Below are positions 14,181-22,622 of a stretch of DNA of 64,000 nucleotides, one piece after another (the stretch's first letter is position 1; each line of letters opens with the position of its first letter). Source of the stretch: Streptomyces sp. ITFR-21 (GTDB lineage Bacteria > Actinomycetota > Actinomycetes > Streptomycetales > Streptomycetaceae). Where the stretch lies: the NCBI RefSeq assembly GCF_031844685.1, contig NZ_CP134605.1, positions 1,583,501 through 1,647,500 on the forward strand, written 5' to 3'. The translations under genes were made by a program, and so were the position numbers. The notes under the pieces are model-generated. The model was not told the DNA's origin. It worked only from the letters and a program-made list of their open reading frames with translations, and did no database searches.

Positions 14181-16070
14181 TCACCGGTCCTGGGAGAGTT
14201 TGTACAGCTCGGCGAAGATCCCGCCTGCGTCCAGGAGGGCCTCGAACGTGCCGGACTCGGCGACGCGGCCCCGGTCGAGGACGATGATGCGGTCGGCGAT
14301 GCGGGCGTTCTCCAGGTTGTGCGTGACGAACACGGCGGCCTTGCCCGCGGCGAGTTCCCTGAAGCGGCGGATCACCAGGTGCTCGGCGCGCGGGTCCATC
14401 GCGGACGTCGGCTCGTCCAGCATCAGCATCGCGGCGTCGCGGTAGAAGGCCCGCGCGACCGCGACCCTCTGCCACTGTCCGCCGGACAGGTCGGTGCCGC
14501 CCCAGTTGGAGCCGGCGACCAAGGTGTCGAGGCCGTACGGAACCCCGGCGATGACGCTGTCCGCGCCGGCCGCCTCCGCCGCGGCCAGGAGCAGGGCGTC
14601 GCCCCCGCCGCGGGGTTGGCCGAGGTGGATATTGGCCCGCAGATCCATGGGCCAGCGGGTGTAGTCCTGCGGGACCAAGCCGACCTTGGACCACACACTG
14701 TGCGGCTCTACTTCGGCGAGGTCGACACCGTCCCAGGTCACCGTGCCGCCGGTGTCCGCGACGCGCAGTCCGGTGAGCAGAGCGGACAGGGTGGTCTTGC
14801 CGCTGCCGTTCTCGCCGACCAGCGCGATCAGTTCGCCGCGTCGCAGGGTCAGGCTGACACCGTCGACGGCTGGGGCGGTGGCGCCGGGATAGGTGTACGT
14901 GACGCCCTTCGCCTCGATCACGGCGGGTGCTCGGTCCGGGATCGGCGTGCTGCCGCGTACGGCGCGCAGGGCCTTCGCCCGGCGCAGGAACGTCTGCCAG
15001 TCGTCCAGGTAGAGCGAGGTGCGGAACAGCCGCGCCGAGGCCATGACCAGGGAGGTCAGGGCACCGGTCGAAGTGCGCACCGCGATGACGGCGGTGGCGG
15101 CGATCGCCAGGTCCATCCGCCCGGTGGCCGCCAGCCATCCCAGCGCGACCCAGGTTGCCCCGAGCATCAGCCCGCTGACGGCGGAGCCGAGCAGGGTGAC
15201 CCGCAGGACGTGCGGGGCCGCCGCACGGTGGGTGGCCTTGATCCGGTCGGTGATCTCCCGGTACCAGGACTGGAGGAAGCCGGCCATCGTGGTGGCGCGG
15301 ACCTCGGCGGCGGTGCGGCGGTCGGTGGAGTAGTACCGCAGCAGGTAGCGCAGATGGTTGTCCGAGATGTTCCGGTGGTCAGCCCGGTGCTGAATCCTCG
15401 CGGTGGTGATCGCCGCCGCGCCCTTGGGGACAACGGCCAGCACGAGCAGAAGCAGAAGCACGGGGTGCAGGACGGTCAGGACCGAAGCCGCGGCGGCGAG
15501 CTGGGCGAACGCGGAGACCAGTGCCTGGGCGTCACCGATCAGGCCCTCCGTCGCCTCGGCACCCTTGCCCGCGGCCTGGAGCCGGTCGATGAAGCCGGGC
15601 CGGTCGTACGCCGCCAGTTCCACCTCCGGCGCGACGGCCAGGATCTGGAGGTCCGCCTCGGTCGCGACCTCCGGCGACAATCGGGCGGAGGCGTATACGG
15701 CGAGCGCGTCGGCTCCGGCCCGCACCCCGGTGGCCACGGCCACCACGATCAGCGCGGGGGTGGCCGCGCTCACCCGGTCGGCGACCGCTCCGCCGTCGAA
15801 GAGCTGGTTCATCGCGCCCGGCAGCGCGCCGAGCGCGACAACGGAGGAGGCGGCGACGACCAACTGGCACAGGCCGAGCCAGAGCGTCGCGGGCCGGTCG
15901 GCGGCCCAGCCGAGGCGGCCCGCGGCAGCGAGCGTACGGGGCAACCGGGCCGCCATCCGCCACCAGGAGGCGTTGGCGATGTCCTCGACGTGCGGGTCGC
16001 TCCGGTAGCCGACCTGCTGCGGGGATCCGGCGGTTTTCGGGACTGGTGAGGACGCGGTCACCCGCCCCAT
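14181..16070 (-). CDS. ABC exporter (membrane and ATPase domains fused)
   Basis: A 629-residue half-transporter. The transmembrane region covers about residues 60-350 (hydrophobic stretches near 64-85, 105-125, 190-215, 295-315, 322-345). The ATPase domain has Walker A GENGSGKTT at 419-427, signature LSGGQ near 530, and Walker B AMLMLDEPTSAMDP. It has no N-terminal C39 peptidase domain, so it exports but does not cut. Sequence style (NBD with YPGATAPAVDGVSLTLRRGE) is that of ABC proteins in lasso-peptide and other RiPP loci, and it follows the cyclase and the precursor-like gene on the same strand with a 71-bp gap. ATG 16070 is used; GTG 16061 is possible. Likely role: export of and immunity to the peptide product. 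Confidence 0.88.
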   Translation of the reverse strand: MGRVTASSPVPKTAGSPQQVGYRSDPHVEDIANASWWRMAARLPRTLAAAGRLGWAADRPATLWLGLCQLVVAASSVVALGALPGAMNQLFDGGAVADRVSAATPALIVVAVATGVRAGADALAVYASARLSPEVATEADLQILAVAPEVELAAYDRPGFIDRLQAAGKGAEATEGLIGDAQALVSAFAQLAAAASVLTVLHPVLLLLLVLAVVPKGAAAITTARIQHRADHRNISDNHLRYLLRYYSTDRRTAAEVRATTMAGFLQSWYREITDRIKATHRAAAPHVLRVTLLGSAVSGLMLGATWVALGWLAATGRMDLAIAATAVIAVRTSTGALTSLVMASARLFRTSLYLDDWQTFLRRAKALRAVRGSTPIPDRAPAVIEAKGVTYTYPGATAPAVDGVSLTLRRGELIALVGENGSGKTTLSALLTGLRVADTGGTVTWDGVDLAEVEPHSVWSKVGLVPQDYTRWPMDLRANIHLGQPRGGGDALLLAAAEAAGADSVIAGVPYGLDTLVAGSNWGGTDLSGGQWQRVAVARAFYRDAAMLMLDEPTSAMDPRAEHLVIRRFRELAAGKAAVFVTHNLENARIADRIIVLDRGRVAESGTFEALLDAGGIFAELYKLSQDR

Positions 16071-16141
16071 CCTGGTGTGTCCGACGCGGCGTCCGGAGCC
16101 CGTTGAGCCGGACTCGCCCGCGGCGGGGTACGCGCTTGCGC

Positions 16142-17722
16142 CTACAGGGCCCGTAGAGCCAGTTCGACGGCCGCGATCAGGAACAGCCCGGTGCGGTACG
16201 GCGCCGCCTCATCCGGCCCGAGGGCCGCTCGCTCGACCGTCTCGGTGAGCACCACCGGATCGAGGTAGCCCTGCTCGACCAGGTACATATCCCTGCCCCA
16301 GCTGCGGAGCAGTCCGCTGCCGTACTGATGCACCGCGCGGTTCATCAGGTGACCGAAGTTCTCCCGGAGCACCGGATGGACGACGCCGTCCGGGAGACCG
16401 CGAGCGGCGAACCGCTCGGTCAGCAGCCGCTTGTCCCGTTTCCACTCCAGTGGGAGGCGCTGACCGAAGCGGACCAGGTCGGGGTCGGTGAACGGAGCCA
16501 CGGCCCACAGCCCCCGGCGGGCCAGCAGCGGGGTGGCGACCTCAAGGGCGACCAGCGCGGTCTCTGGTGCCACGGTGGCCGGGGAGATTCCGGTGTTGAC
16601 CTCTCCGAGCAGGTCGCAGACCCGCTCGCCGCACCAGGCCGGGGCCTGCGGTGCGCGTACGGGCCCGCCGTCAGGACGTCGTACGCGGGCGACTTCGTCG
16701 CCACCGAACCCGGCGACCACCGTGGTGATGCCGCGTGCCATCAGCGCCTGGGCCAGCGCGTCGGCGGCTTCCAGGTGCGGCTCGTCCAGCGGGCTGACCG
16801 CCTCGGGGTGGGCCCGGCGCAGGCCGTCCGGGGCGAGCGGCGGGTGGTCGGCGGTGGACACCGTGACATCAGAAGCGAAACCGGTGTGGTCGATGACCAT
16901 CCGGCGGCGCGCGATCTGCTGCGGGCCGGCCTCGCCGCCGATCAGCAGCGCGCACGGAGTGATCTGCCCAGGGTGCCCGAGAGCGAGGGAGATGGCGAGG
17001 TTGGTCGAGTCCTTCCCGCCCGACAGCTGCGCTGCGGTCCGAGCGGGGGTGAGGGGACGGCGGGCATGGATGTGGTCGACGAGAGCCTCGAACGCACCCA
17101 CCAGGGCTGGGCCGTCGGTGCCCTCGGACAGTTCGGAGGGCTGGGCGTGCTCGGCGGCGGCCGGGTAGACCATGCGCAGGCCCTCGGCGTCCGCATACGC
17201 GGTGGAGCGTTCCGAGAGCCGCTTGATGCTGGTGAACAGTGTGTCGTGCCCATAGCGGGGGTGTCCGGTCAGCAGTCGCATGACCTCCTTCTCATCCAGC
17301 CCGTCAGGCGCCTGGTGTGCCCTCAGGTCCATCAGCTGCCACGACCCGGCCAACCGCCCGTCGACCTGAGCGAGGTAGAGCGGGCACACCCCGCCGAGCC
17401 CGGTCTGGAGCCGGAGGCCCTCAGGGCCCGACTCGATCCATACAGACTGGAGCGGCCAACTGCGGCACTCCTCCAGGACTCGGGCGTACACCGCGGCGTC
17501 CACCCGCACCGGAGCCGCCGCCCTCAGCAGCGAAGCGCGTCCCGCAGCCCGCTCGCGCACCACCATCAGCGTGGCCGTACCATCCGTGACCGCTCGCGCC
17601 TCCAGCGCCGGGTTGACCAACGGCCGGATGCGGTCCCCAGCGCGTATCCAGTGGCCATCACCCTGCTCACGCCACTGCCACGGACCCGTATCGGCCCGCA
17701 GGTCCATCGACAACGTCAACAT
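16142..17722 (-). CDS. Asparagine-synthase-like peptide macrolactam cyclase
   Basis: 526 residues with an asparagine-synthetase-B fold: a degenerate N-terminal glutaminase-like domain (residues 1-200) and a C-terminal ATP-pyrophosphatase domain with PP-loop SGGKDS at 234-239, VVAGFGGDEVARV, and PLEWKRDKRLLTE near the adenylate. The glutaminase cysteine (Cys2) is absent (MLT start), so it cannot use glutamine. That is the hallmark of lasso-peptide cyclases and of the albusnodin-type macrolactam cyclases, which adenylate an Asp/Glu side chain and close an isopeptide ring. ATG 17722 has GAGGGGAG seven bases upstream. It lies 85 bp after the precursor-like gene and before the ABC exporter. No B1/B2 protein is nearby, so leader removal must be done elsewhere. 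Confidence 0.85.
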   Translation of the reverse strand: MLTLSMDLRADTGPWQWREQGDGHWIRAGDRIRPLVNPALEARAVTDGTATLMVVRERAAGRASLLRAAAPVRVDAAVYARVLEECRSWPLQSVWIESGPEGLRLQTGLGGVCPLYLAQVDGRLAGSWQLMDLRAHQAPDGLDEKEVMRLLTGHPRYGHDTLFTSIKRLSERSTAYADAEGLRMVYPAAAEHAQPSELSEGTDGPALVGAFEALVDHIHARRPLTPARTAAQLSGGKDSTNLAISLALGHPGQITPCALLIGGEAGPQQIARRRMVIDHTGFASDVTVSTADHPPLAPDGLRRAHPEAVSPLDEPHLEAADALAQALMARGITTVVAGFGGDEVARVRRPDGGPVRAPQAPAWCGERVCDLLGEVNTGISPATVAPETALVALEVATPLLARRGLWAVAPFTDPDLVRFGQRLPLEWKRDKRLLTERFAARGLPDGVVHPVLRENFGHLMNRAVHQYGSGLLRSWGRDMYLVEQGYLDPVVLTETVERAALGPDEAAPYRTGLFLIAAVELALRAL

Positions 17723-17807
17723 TCCCGAACTCCCCTCGTCCCGTGATGGGCAAGCGACGGGGCCCGCGCGGCTCTCGCCGGACGCGAGCCCCGGTGACAC
17801 TGGTGGA

Positions 17808-17936
17808 TCAGTCCTCGAACCGGCCCTGGTCCGAACTCTCCTGCGGCTTCTCCTCGAAGCGCACGGTGTCGCTGGGCACGGCGGTGATCTCCGGCCCGGC
17901 GAACACGGTCTCCCACGGGCGCGTCTGATCCTTCAT
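17808..17936 (-). CDS. Putative RiPP precursor peptide (42 aa)
   Basis: A 42-residue peptide encoded just before the cyclase. ATG 17936 is preceded by gggagagg at ideal spacing; an upstream in-frame ATG at 17993 lacks one. The N-terminal half (KDQTRPWETVFAGPEITAV) looks like a leader with the hydrophobic/aromatic pattern of RiPP leaders. The C-terminal part (VRFEEKPQESSDQGRFED) is acidic and could be the core. A normal lasso core starts with Gly/Ala/Ser/Cys and has Asp/Glu at position 7-9; no unique solution is evident, with FAG-PEITAVPSD and SSDQGRFED the alternatives. Assignment rests on size, place and ribosome site. It could instead be a small structural partner of the cyclase. Confidence 0.65.
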   Translation of the reverse strand: MKDQTRPWETVFAGPEITAVPSDTVRFEEKPQESSDQGRFED

Positions 17937-18073
17937 CACGGTTTCCTCTCCCCTCGGTGAACCCGTTGACGGACTGTCATCGGGCTTCGTCAATCAGTTA
18001 ACTGGGCAGGGGAGTTGCCAGACAGTGCACTGAGCACGCGAAGCCGTATATCGGGTATACGAGGGCGGGCCCC
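17937..18073. promoter_or_regulatory. Divergent promoter region with two palindromes
   Basis: Between the precursor-like gene (minus) and the TPR-type regulator (plus). CAGTGCACTG at 18023-18032 is a perfect 10-bp palindrome, and CGTATA-TCGGG-TATACG at 18045-18061 is a perfect 6-bp inverted repeat with a 5-bp spacer lying 13 bp before the regulator start. On the minus strand a TTGACG element near 17990 could be a -35 box for the precursor. The palindromes are candidate operators for autoregulation. Confidence 0.5.
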
Positions 18074-19456
18074 ATGACCCAGCGCACAGTGAACCCCCAA
18101 CTCAAAAGGCTTACCGACGAATCTGGGCCGTCGTACGACGCCGTCGCGCGCGCGGTGAAAGCCGTTGCGCTGGAGAGCAGCCAGCGGCTGGGGACCAACA
18201 AGTCCACCGTCCACCACTGGACACTCGGCGCCGTGCCGGACGGGCCCACCCCCGGATACCTGGCCGAGGCGCTCTCCCGGCACTTGGGGCGCCGGATCAC
18301 CCGCAGCGACCTCGGACTGGGCTCCCCGCTCGACGCCGAAGATGAAAGCATCGGGCTGACGCTGGACTTCGACCCCATCGAGACGCTGACCGCCATCGGG
18401 AGCGCAGACGTGAACCGACGCCGTTTCCTTGCCGCCTCCGCCTTCTCCGTGGCAGCCTCCGTCGTGCCCCTGGAGTCCGTCCGGGAAGCCGCCGCCCGCA
18501 CTCGTACCGTCCGGGGCGGGGCGCTCGCCGGACACGCCGACGTCGCGGCGGTGCGCGACATGGTGCAGCTCTTCATGGACATGGACGAGAAGCACGGCGG
18601 CCAGCACGGCCGGGCCGCGTTCACGCAGTACCTGATCACCGACGTACGTGAGCTGTGCCGGGCCCGCTTCAGCAGTGAGGGAGCCCGCGCCGAGGCACTG
18701 TCCGTTGCCTCCGCGGCAGCCCACCTGTGCGGGTGGAAGGCGTACGACAGCGGGGAGCAGGGCCTCGCGCAGCGGTACTACATGCAGTCGCTGGGGCTGG
18801 CAAGGGAGTCCGGGATCCCAGGCCAGGACGGGTTCGTGATGCGGACCATGGCGCAGCAGGCGATGAAGCTGCGCCGGCCCGAGCACTGCCTGGCCCTGGC
18901 CGGGACCGGCTGGGAGAGGGCCAGGGGACGCGTGGACTCACAGGTCGAGGCGCTGTTCGCCGTGACGCACGCGCACGCGCTCGCCAGGTCGGGCCGCCAC
19001 CGGGCCGCGCTCGCCGATGTCGACCGCGCCCACGCCTGGCTCGCGGCCGGGGCGGCGGCCGGGGACGAGGTGCCGTTCTGGGCGCTGGTGTGGGGGCCGC
19101 CCGCGGCCACCGTCCACTCGCGTACGGCAAAGGTGTTCGAGGCGCTCGGCGACCGCGGCAACTCCGCACGCAGCTACGCGGCGGCTGCCGCGAACCGGCC
19201 CAGGACGACGTACGCGCGGATCGTCGCGCTCGACCTGATGGCGCAGGCCGAGCAGGAGGCCCGGCAGGGCGGTATCGAGCAGGCGTGCGCGACCTGGGAC
19301 CGGGCGATCACCGCCATGGCCGGGGTGAAGTCAGCCCGGACGCTCAAGGCGGTCCGCTCGCTGCGCGGAGACCTGCGTCCGTACCGGACCCGGGGCGTAC
19401 GGGTGGCGGCCGAACTCGACGAGCGCGCCCGGGTCTTCCTCACCCACCACCGCTGA
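18074..19456 (+). CDS. Cluster regulator, HTH plus TPR-like domain
   Basis: 460 residues. The N-terminal ~75 residues form a helix-turn-helix of the XRE-like type found in streptomycete TPR regulators (GTNKSTVHHWTLGAVPDGPT, YLAEALSRHLGRRITRSDL). A linker with DVNRRRFLAASAFSVAASV follows; this resembles a Tat signal but is characteristic of this regulator family and not at the N-terminus. The C-terminal ~300 residues are helical TPR-like repeats (AHLCGWKAYDSGEQGLAQRYY, LAGTGWERARGRVDSQVEAL). Such proteins commonly sit beside RiPP and other biosynthetic loci and probably activate or repress them. It diverges from the precursor gene and ends at a strong hairpin (19477-19503). Confidence 0.82.
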   Translation: MTQRTVNPQLKRLTDESGPSYDAVARAVKAVALESSQRLGTNKSTVHHWTLGAVPDGPTPGYLAEALSRHLGRRITRSDLGLGSPLDAEDESIGLTLDFDPIETLTAIGSADVNRRRFLAASAFSVAASVVPLESVREAAARTRTVRGGALAGHADVAAVRDMVQLFMDMDEKHGGQHGRAAFTQYLITDVRELCRARFSSEGARAEALSVASAAAHLCGWKAYDSGEQGLAQRYYMQSLGLARESGIPGQDGFVMRTMAQQAMKLRRPEHCLALAGTGWERARGRVDSQVEALFAVTHAHALARSGRHRAALADVDRAHAWLAAGAAAGDEVPFWALVWGPPAATVHSRTAKVFEALGDRGNSARSYAAAAANRPRTTYARIVALDLMAQAEQEARQGGIEQACATWDRAITAMAGVKSARTLKAVRSLRGDLRPYRTRGVRVAAELDERARVFLTHHR

Positions 19457-19476
19457 CGGCGCGAGCGACCGTCCGC

Positions 19477-19503
19477 CACCCCGCCGTGTCAACAGGCGGG
19501 GTG
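19477..19503 (+). terminator. Terminator of the cluster regulator
   Basis: Perfect 9-bp inverted repeat caccccgcc / ggcggggtg with a 9-nt loop (gtgtcaaca), 21 bp after the regulator stop. No T-run follows. Confidence 0.75.
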
Positions 19504-19774
19504 ACCCGGCTGCACAGCTCGGGGGGGCAGTGGGATCCGTCAGCACCCTCCGCCGGCACCACCTCGACGCCCCGCCGGTCCAGGACGCCCCGCCGACCAG
19601 GGCATGCGAGCGCACGGGGCGCCGTCGGCGGGACATATGTACCGGGGGATCGCGGACGGACGCCTCTGCCGGGGCGGCGGGGCGGGACCGTACCGTCGCG
19701 GGTATGGCGGTGGACATGCACGGGGGACCGGTCGGGGGCGGCGCGGTGGGCGGGCAGGAGTGTCGCGGGCGGGG

Positions 19775-19933
19775 ATGGTGGCGGAAGGAGGCGCCAACAC
19801 CGGCACCAACCTGCGCGGTCTGGCCGAACGCCTCGCGGCGGCCGGCGGCTCCCTGACCTCGGGACCCGCTCCCGGCGGCGGCTTCCGCGTCACGGCGGTC
19901 CTGCCGGTGGAGGCCGACGCACAGGCGGCGTAA
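19775..19933 (+). pseudogene. C-terminal relic of a sensor histidine kinase
   Basis: The reading frame ending at 19933 encodes TNLRGLAERLAAAGGSLTSG followed by PAPGGGFRVTAVLPVEA, the G2-box and last strand of the HATPase_c domain of NarL-partner (HisKA_3) histidine kinases, where the usual form is GLRGLxERxAALGG. No N-box, G1-box, dimerisation or sensor region precedes it, and no response regulator follows. It is therefore a ~45-residue leftover of a deleted two-component system. Confidence 0.8.
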
Positions 19934-20366
19934 CGGTCCGGCTGGCGGCGCGAGGCGGGGCGGTTCGGCAATCGGCGGCCCGGCGGTCGGGCAGACGGCA
20001 CGGGGGCGGCCAACGGTCCAGCCGACAGCCCCGGGAGGGCGTGACCGCTCGGCCGACGCCGCTGGGCCCGCGGCAACCGCTCGGCCGGAGGCGCGGACGC
20101 CACGGCAACCGCTCAGCCGCCAGCACCGAGAGGCAGCTCAACCGCCCGGCAGACGACACGGGGGCGGCGTAACCGTTCGACGGGGCCCGGCCGCGGCACG
20201 GGGGCCGCACTGAAGCGCTCCAGCGTCGAGGCGCCGGAGGGAAGCCCGGCCCGCGGCACGAGGGCCGCACACCCTGTCGGCCCCGGTCGGCCCCGGTCGG
20301 CCCGCGGCACGGCACCGCGCCGCCCACCCCGGCGGGCGCGGACGCCGCGTCAGCGCAGCCCCGGGG
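19934..20366. repeat. Degenerate repeats around CAACCGCTCGGCCG
   Basis: No gene is seen. The stretch is filled by imperfect units of about 40-50 bp, each with a core like caaccgctcggccg or gtaaccgttcgacgg followed by a purine-rich arm ending gcgg-cacg-ggg. Around 20278-20305 the decamer cccggtcggc is repeated directly. It separates the histidine-kinase relic from the convergent Ser-repeat gene and looks like eroded non-coding DNA. Confidence 0.6.
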
Positions 20367-20732
20367 TCAGCCCTGCCGGCGGCGCCCCGCCAGCCACCAG
20401 ATCGCACCGGTCGCGACGGTCACCGCGATGGCCGCCGCCGTGACGGCCGCCGACCCCTCCAGGGGGCCGTCGGCGCGGCGGGTGCGGATGCCGCCGCTGG
20501 TCTGCCAGGACAGCAGGGAGTGGTCCGACTGGCCGGACAGGGCCGACGAGAAGGAGCCGTACGACGCCGCGGAGAAAGCCGACACGGCGGAGGCGAACGA
20601 CCCGATCGAGGCGAAGGACGCGCAGGACCCGATCGACAGGGCGGAGCCCGTGGAGCCGATCGACAGGATCGACTCCGAGGAGCAGATGGACAGCAGCGAG
20701 TTGCGGGAGCGGATCGACCATCGCGAAGGCAT
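20367..20732 (-). CDS. Ser/Gly-repeat membrane-anchored protein
   Basis: 121 residues. After MPSRWSIRSRNSLLSI the protein is a run of short repeats of the form SIGSxGSALSIGSxxSF (residues about 12-75), in which Ser, Ile/Leu/Phe and Gly recur with a period near five or six residues. Then come HSLLSWQTSGGIRTRRA and one transmembrane helix near the end (AAVTAAAIAVTVATGAIWWL) followed by RRRQG. The periodic small/hydrophobic pattern suggests a stacked beta or amyloid-like surface element held in the membrane by its C-terminus. I believe similar genes sit beside the next methyltransferase gene in other streptomycetes; no function is known to me. ATG 20732 has only a weak ribosome site. It diverges from the methyltransferase with 81 bp between. 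Confidence 0.72.
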   Translation of the reverse strand: MPSRWSIRSRNSLLSICSSESILSIGSTGSALSIGSCASFASIGSFASAVSAFSAASYGSFSSALSGQSDHSLLSWQTSGGIRTRRADGPLEGSAAVTAAAIAVTVATGAIWWLAGRRRQG

Positions 20733-20813
20733 GCCGCCATTCTTGCCGACCCCGCCGCCCGGCGCGCGAAGTGCCCCCGGTTCGGTCTGCGGGCCGCTCG
20801 TAGGATGATCCGT

Positions 20814-21458
20814 ATGACCGACGTGCTCGCGGCGTTCGAGGCCGCCAAGGGGTTCATGCCGCTCGACGAGGGTCTCGCGCTGTACGCCGCCGCCAAGGAC
20901 GCCGCCGGGCTCGGGCTGCCGCTGCTGGAAGTGGGCACCTACTGCGGGCGCTCCACGATCCTGCTGGCGGACGCCGCCGCGGACGCCGGCACCGTCGCGG
21001 TCACCGTGGACCACCACCGCGGCAGCGAGGAGCAGCAGCCGGGATGGGAGTACCACGACGCGGAGCTGGTCGACGCGGCGACGGGGCGGACGGACACCCT
21101 GCCGACGTTCCGCAGGACGCTGTACGGGGCCGGTCTCGAAGACCACGTGATCGCCGTCGTGGGCCGGTCGCCGCAGGTGGCGAAGCTGTGGCGGCAGCCG
21201 CTCGGCCTGGTCTTCGTGGACGGCGGGCACACCGACGAGCACGCGAACGCCGACTACGAGGGGTGGGCGCCGCTGATCGCGGTGGGCGGCCTGCTGGTGA
21301 TCCACGACGTGATCCCGGACCCGGCGGACGGCGGCCAGGCGCCGTACCGGATCTACCGGCGGGCCCTGGCGTCCGGGGTGTTCACCGAGGTGGCCGGGGT
21401 GCGGACGCTGAAGGTGCTGCGCCGGGAGCCGGGCGACCTCACGCTGCGAACGGGGTGA
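20814..21458 (+). CDS. Class I SAM-dependent methyltransferase (Methyltransf_24 type)
   Basis: 214 residues. Motif I is LLEVGTYCGRSTILLADAA at about residues 37-55, the next acidic strand is VAVTVDHHRGSEEQQPG, and the DGGHTDEHANADYEGW segment is typical of the Methyltransf_24/cephalosporin-hydroxylase-like group. The acceptor is unknown. ATG 20814 has AGGA eight bases upstream; an in-frame ATG at 20805 is possible. It diverges from the Ser-repeat membrane protein, and that pairing may be functionally meaningful (inference). Confidence 0.85.
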   Translation: MTDVLAAFEAAKGFMPLDEGLALYAAAKDAAGLGLPLLEVGTYCGRSTILLADAAADAGTVAVTVDHHRGSEEQQPGWEYHDAELVDAATGRTDTLPTFRRTLYGAGLEDHVIAVVGRSPQVAKLWRQPLGLVFVDGGHTDEHANADYEGWAPLIAVGGLLVIHDVIPDPADGGQAPYRIYRRALASGVFTEVAGVRTLKVLRREPGDLTLRTG

Positions 21459-21514
21459 GGGGGGCGGCACCCGGCGCGGGGACCGCCGGCGGCGGCCGGC
21501 CCCACGGCGTACCG

Positions 21515-21660
21515 GAATGCCGCACCGGAGAGCCGCACCGGAGAGCCGCCCCCCCGCCGCGCGACGGCGGCCCGCCCGCGCCGTACCGGAGAACCGTTCC
21601 GGAAAGCCGCACCGGAACGCCGTCCCGGAACGCCCCACCGGAACGTACGGGAAAGCCACC
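21515..21660. repeat. Short GCCGCACCGGA direct repeats
   Basis: Between the methyltransferase and the amidase genes the element CCGxACCGGAxxGCCG recurs about seven times with spacings of 13-16 bp (for example gccgcaccggagagccgcaccgga). The first copies are nearly exact, later ones drift. No gene is present in the 250-bp gap; the repeats contain overlapping CCGG palindromes. Confidence 0.7.
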
Positions 21661-21707
21661 CGCAGGGCCGGTGCGGGCCCGCGGGATGGGCCGATAGAGT
21701 CACTGGC

Positions 21708-22622
21708 GTGTTCAGCAACGAGTCACGCGGGGGCGGCCGGGGCGCTCCGCTGCTCGTCGCGGTCGCCGCGCTCACCACGGTCGCCGCGAGCGCGGTCTGC
21801 CTGGTCGGCTGCGGGTCGCAGACCGGCGCGGGGCGGTCGGACGCCGGCCGGCCCGGGAACCCGGCGCCCGTCACGGCCACCCGGCCGGCGAACACCGGCG
21901 CCGCGCCCACCCACACCACCCGGCCGAGGCTCCCGCTGACCGGCAAGGTCGTCGTGCTCGATCCGGGGCACAACCCGGACAACTACCTGCACACCGCCGA
22001 GATCAACCGCAAGGTGGACATCGGCAACGGCCGCAAGGAGTGCGACACCACCGGTACGCAGACCAACGCCGGTTATCCGGAGGCCCGTTACACCCTGGAC
22101 GTGTCCCGCCGGGTGCGGGCGCTGCTGGTGGCGCGCGGCGCGCGGGTCGTACTGACGCAGAACGGCGACCGGCCGTACGGGCCCTGCGTGGACCAGCGGG
22201 CCAGGATCGGCAACGGGGCGCACGCGGACGCGGCGCTGTCCATCCACGCCGACGGCGCCCCCGCCGCGGACTACGGCTTCCATGTGATCGCGCCCAAGGC
22301 GCTGCACGTGGGCGGCGCCGACACCCGGGCCGTCGCGGCGCCCTCGCTGCGGCTGGCGGTCACCCTGCGCGCGCACTTCGCCGCCGCGACCCGGGAGCCG
22401 TTCGCCGACTACCTGGGCGGCGGCAAGGGGTTGATGGTGCGCGACGACCTTGGCGGCCTCAACCTGTCGACCGTGCCGAAGGTGTTCATCGAATGCGGCA
22501 ATATGCGCAATGCCCGCGACGCCAAGTCGCTGACAGACCCGGCCTGGCGGCAGAACGCCGCGCGGGGTATCGCCGACGGACTCACCGCGTTCATCGAGGA
22601 CGCGGCGAAGGGAAAGGGGTGA
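21708..22622 (+). CDS. Lipoprotein N-acetylmuramoyl-L-alanine amidase
   Basis: 304 residues. A lipoprotein signal with lipobox LVGC places Cys35 as the acylated residue. A Pro/Thr-rich linker follows to about residue 75, then an Amidase_3 zinc peptidase domain: VVVLDPGHNP (zinc His88), LSIHADGAP (second His), and VFIECGNMRN carrying the catalytic Glu. It should cleave the amide bond between MurNAc and the stem peptide, at the outer face of the membrane, in growth, septation or spore germination. GTG 21708 is the start by signal-peptide position; the ribosome site is weak. It stands alone, with a 215-bp gap before the next gene. Confidence 0.9.
   Translation: MFSNESRGGGRGAPLLVAVAALTTVAASAVCLVGCGSQTGAGRSDAGRPGNPAPVTATRPANTGAAPTHTTRPRLPLTGKVVVLDPGHNPDNYLHTAEINRKVDIGNGRKECDTTGTQTNAGYPEARYTLDVSRRVRALLVARGARVVLTQNGDRPYGPCVDQRARIGNGAHADAALSIHADGAPAADYGFHVIAPKALHVGGADTRAVAAPSLRLAVTLRAHFAAATREPFADYLGGGKGLMVRDDLGGLNLSTVPKVFIECGNMRNARDAKSLTDPAWRQNAARGIADGLTAFIEDAAKGKG

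Noticed and set aside
16142..17722. Genuine asparagine synthetase
   Set aside because: The N-terminal catalytic cysteine is absent and the gene lies between a small peptide gene and an ABC exporter.
18418..18480. Tat signal peptide in the cluster regulator (NRRRFLAASAF)
   Set aside because: It is about 115 residues into the protein after a DNA-binding domain; the motif is a family feature of TPR regulators, not an export signal.
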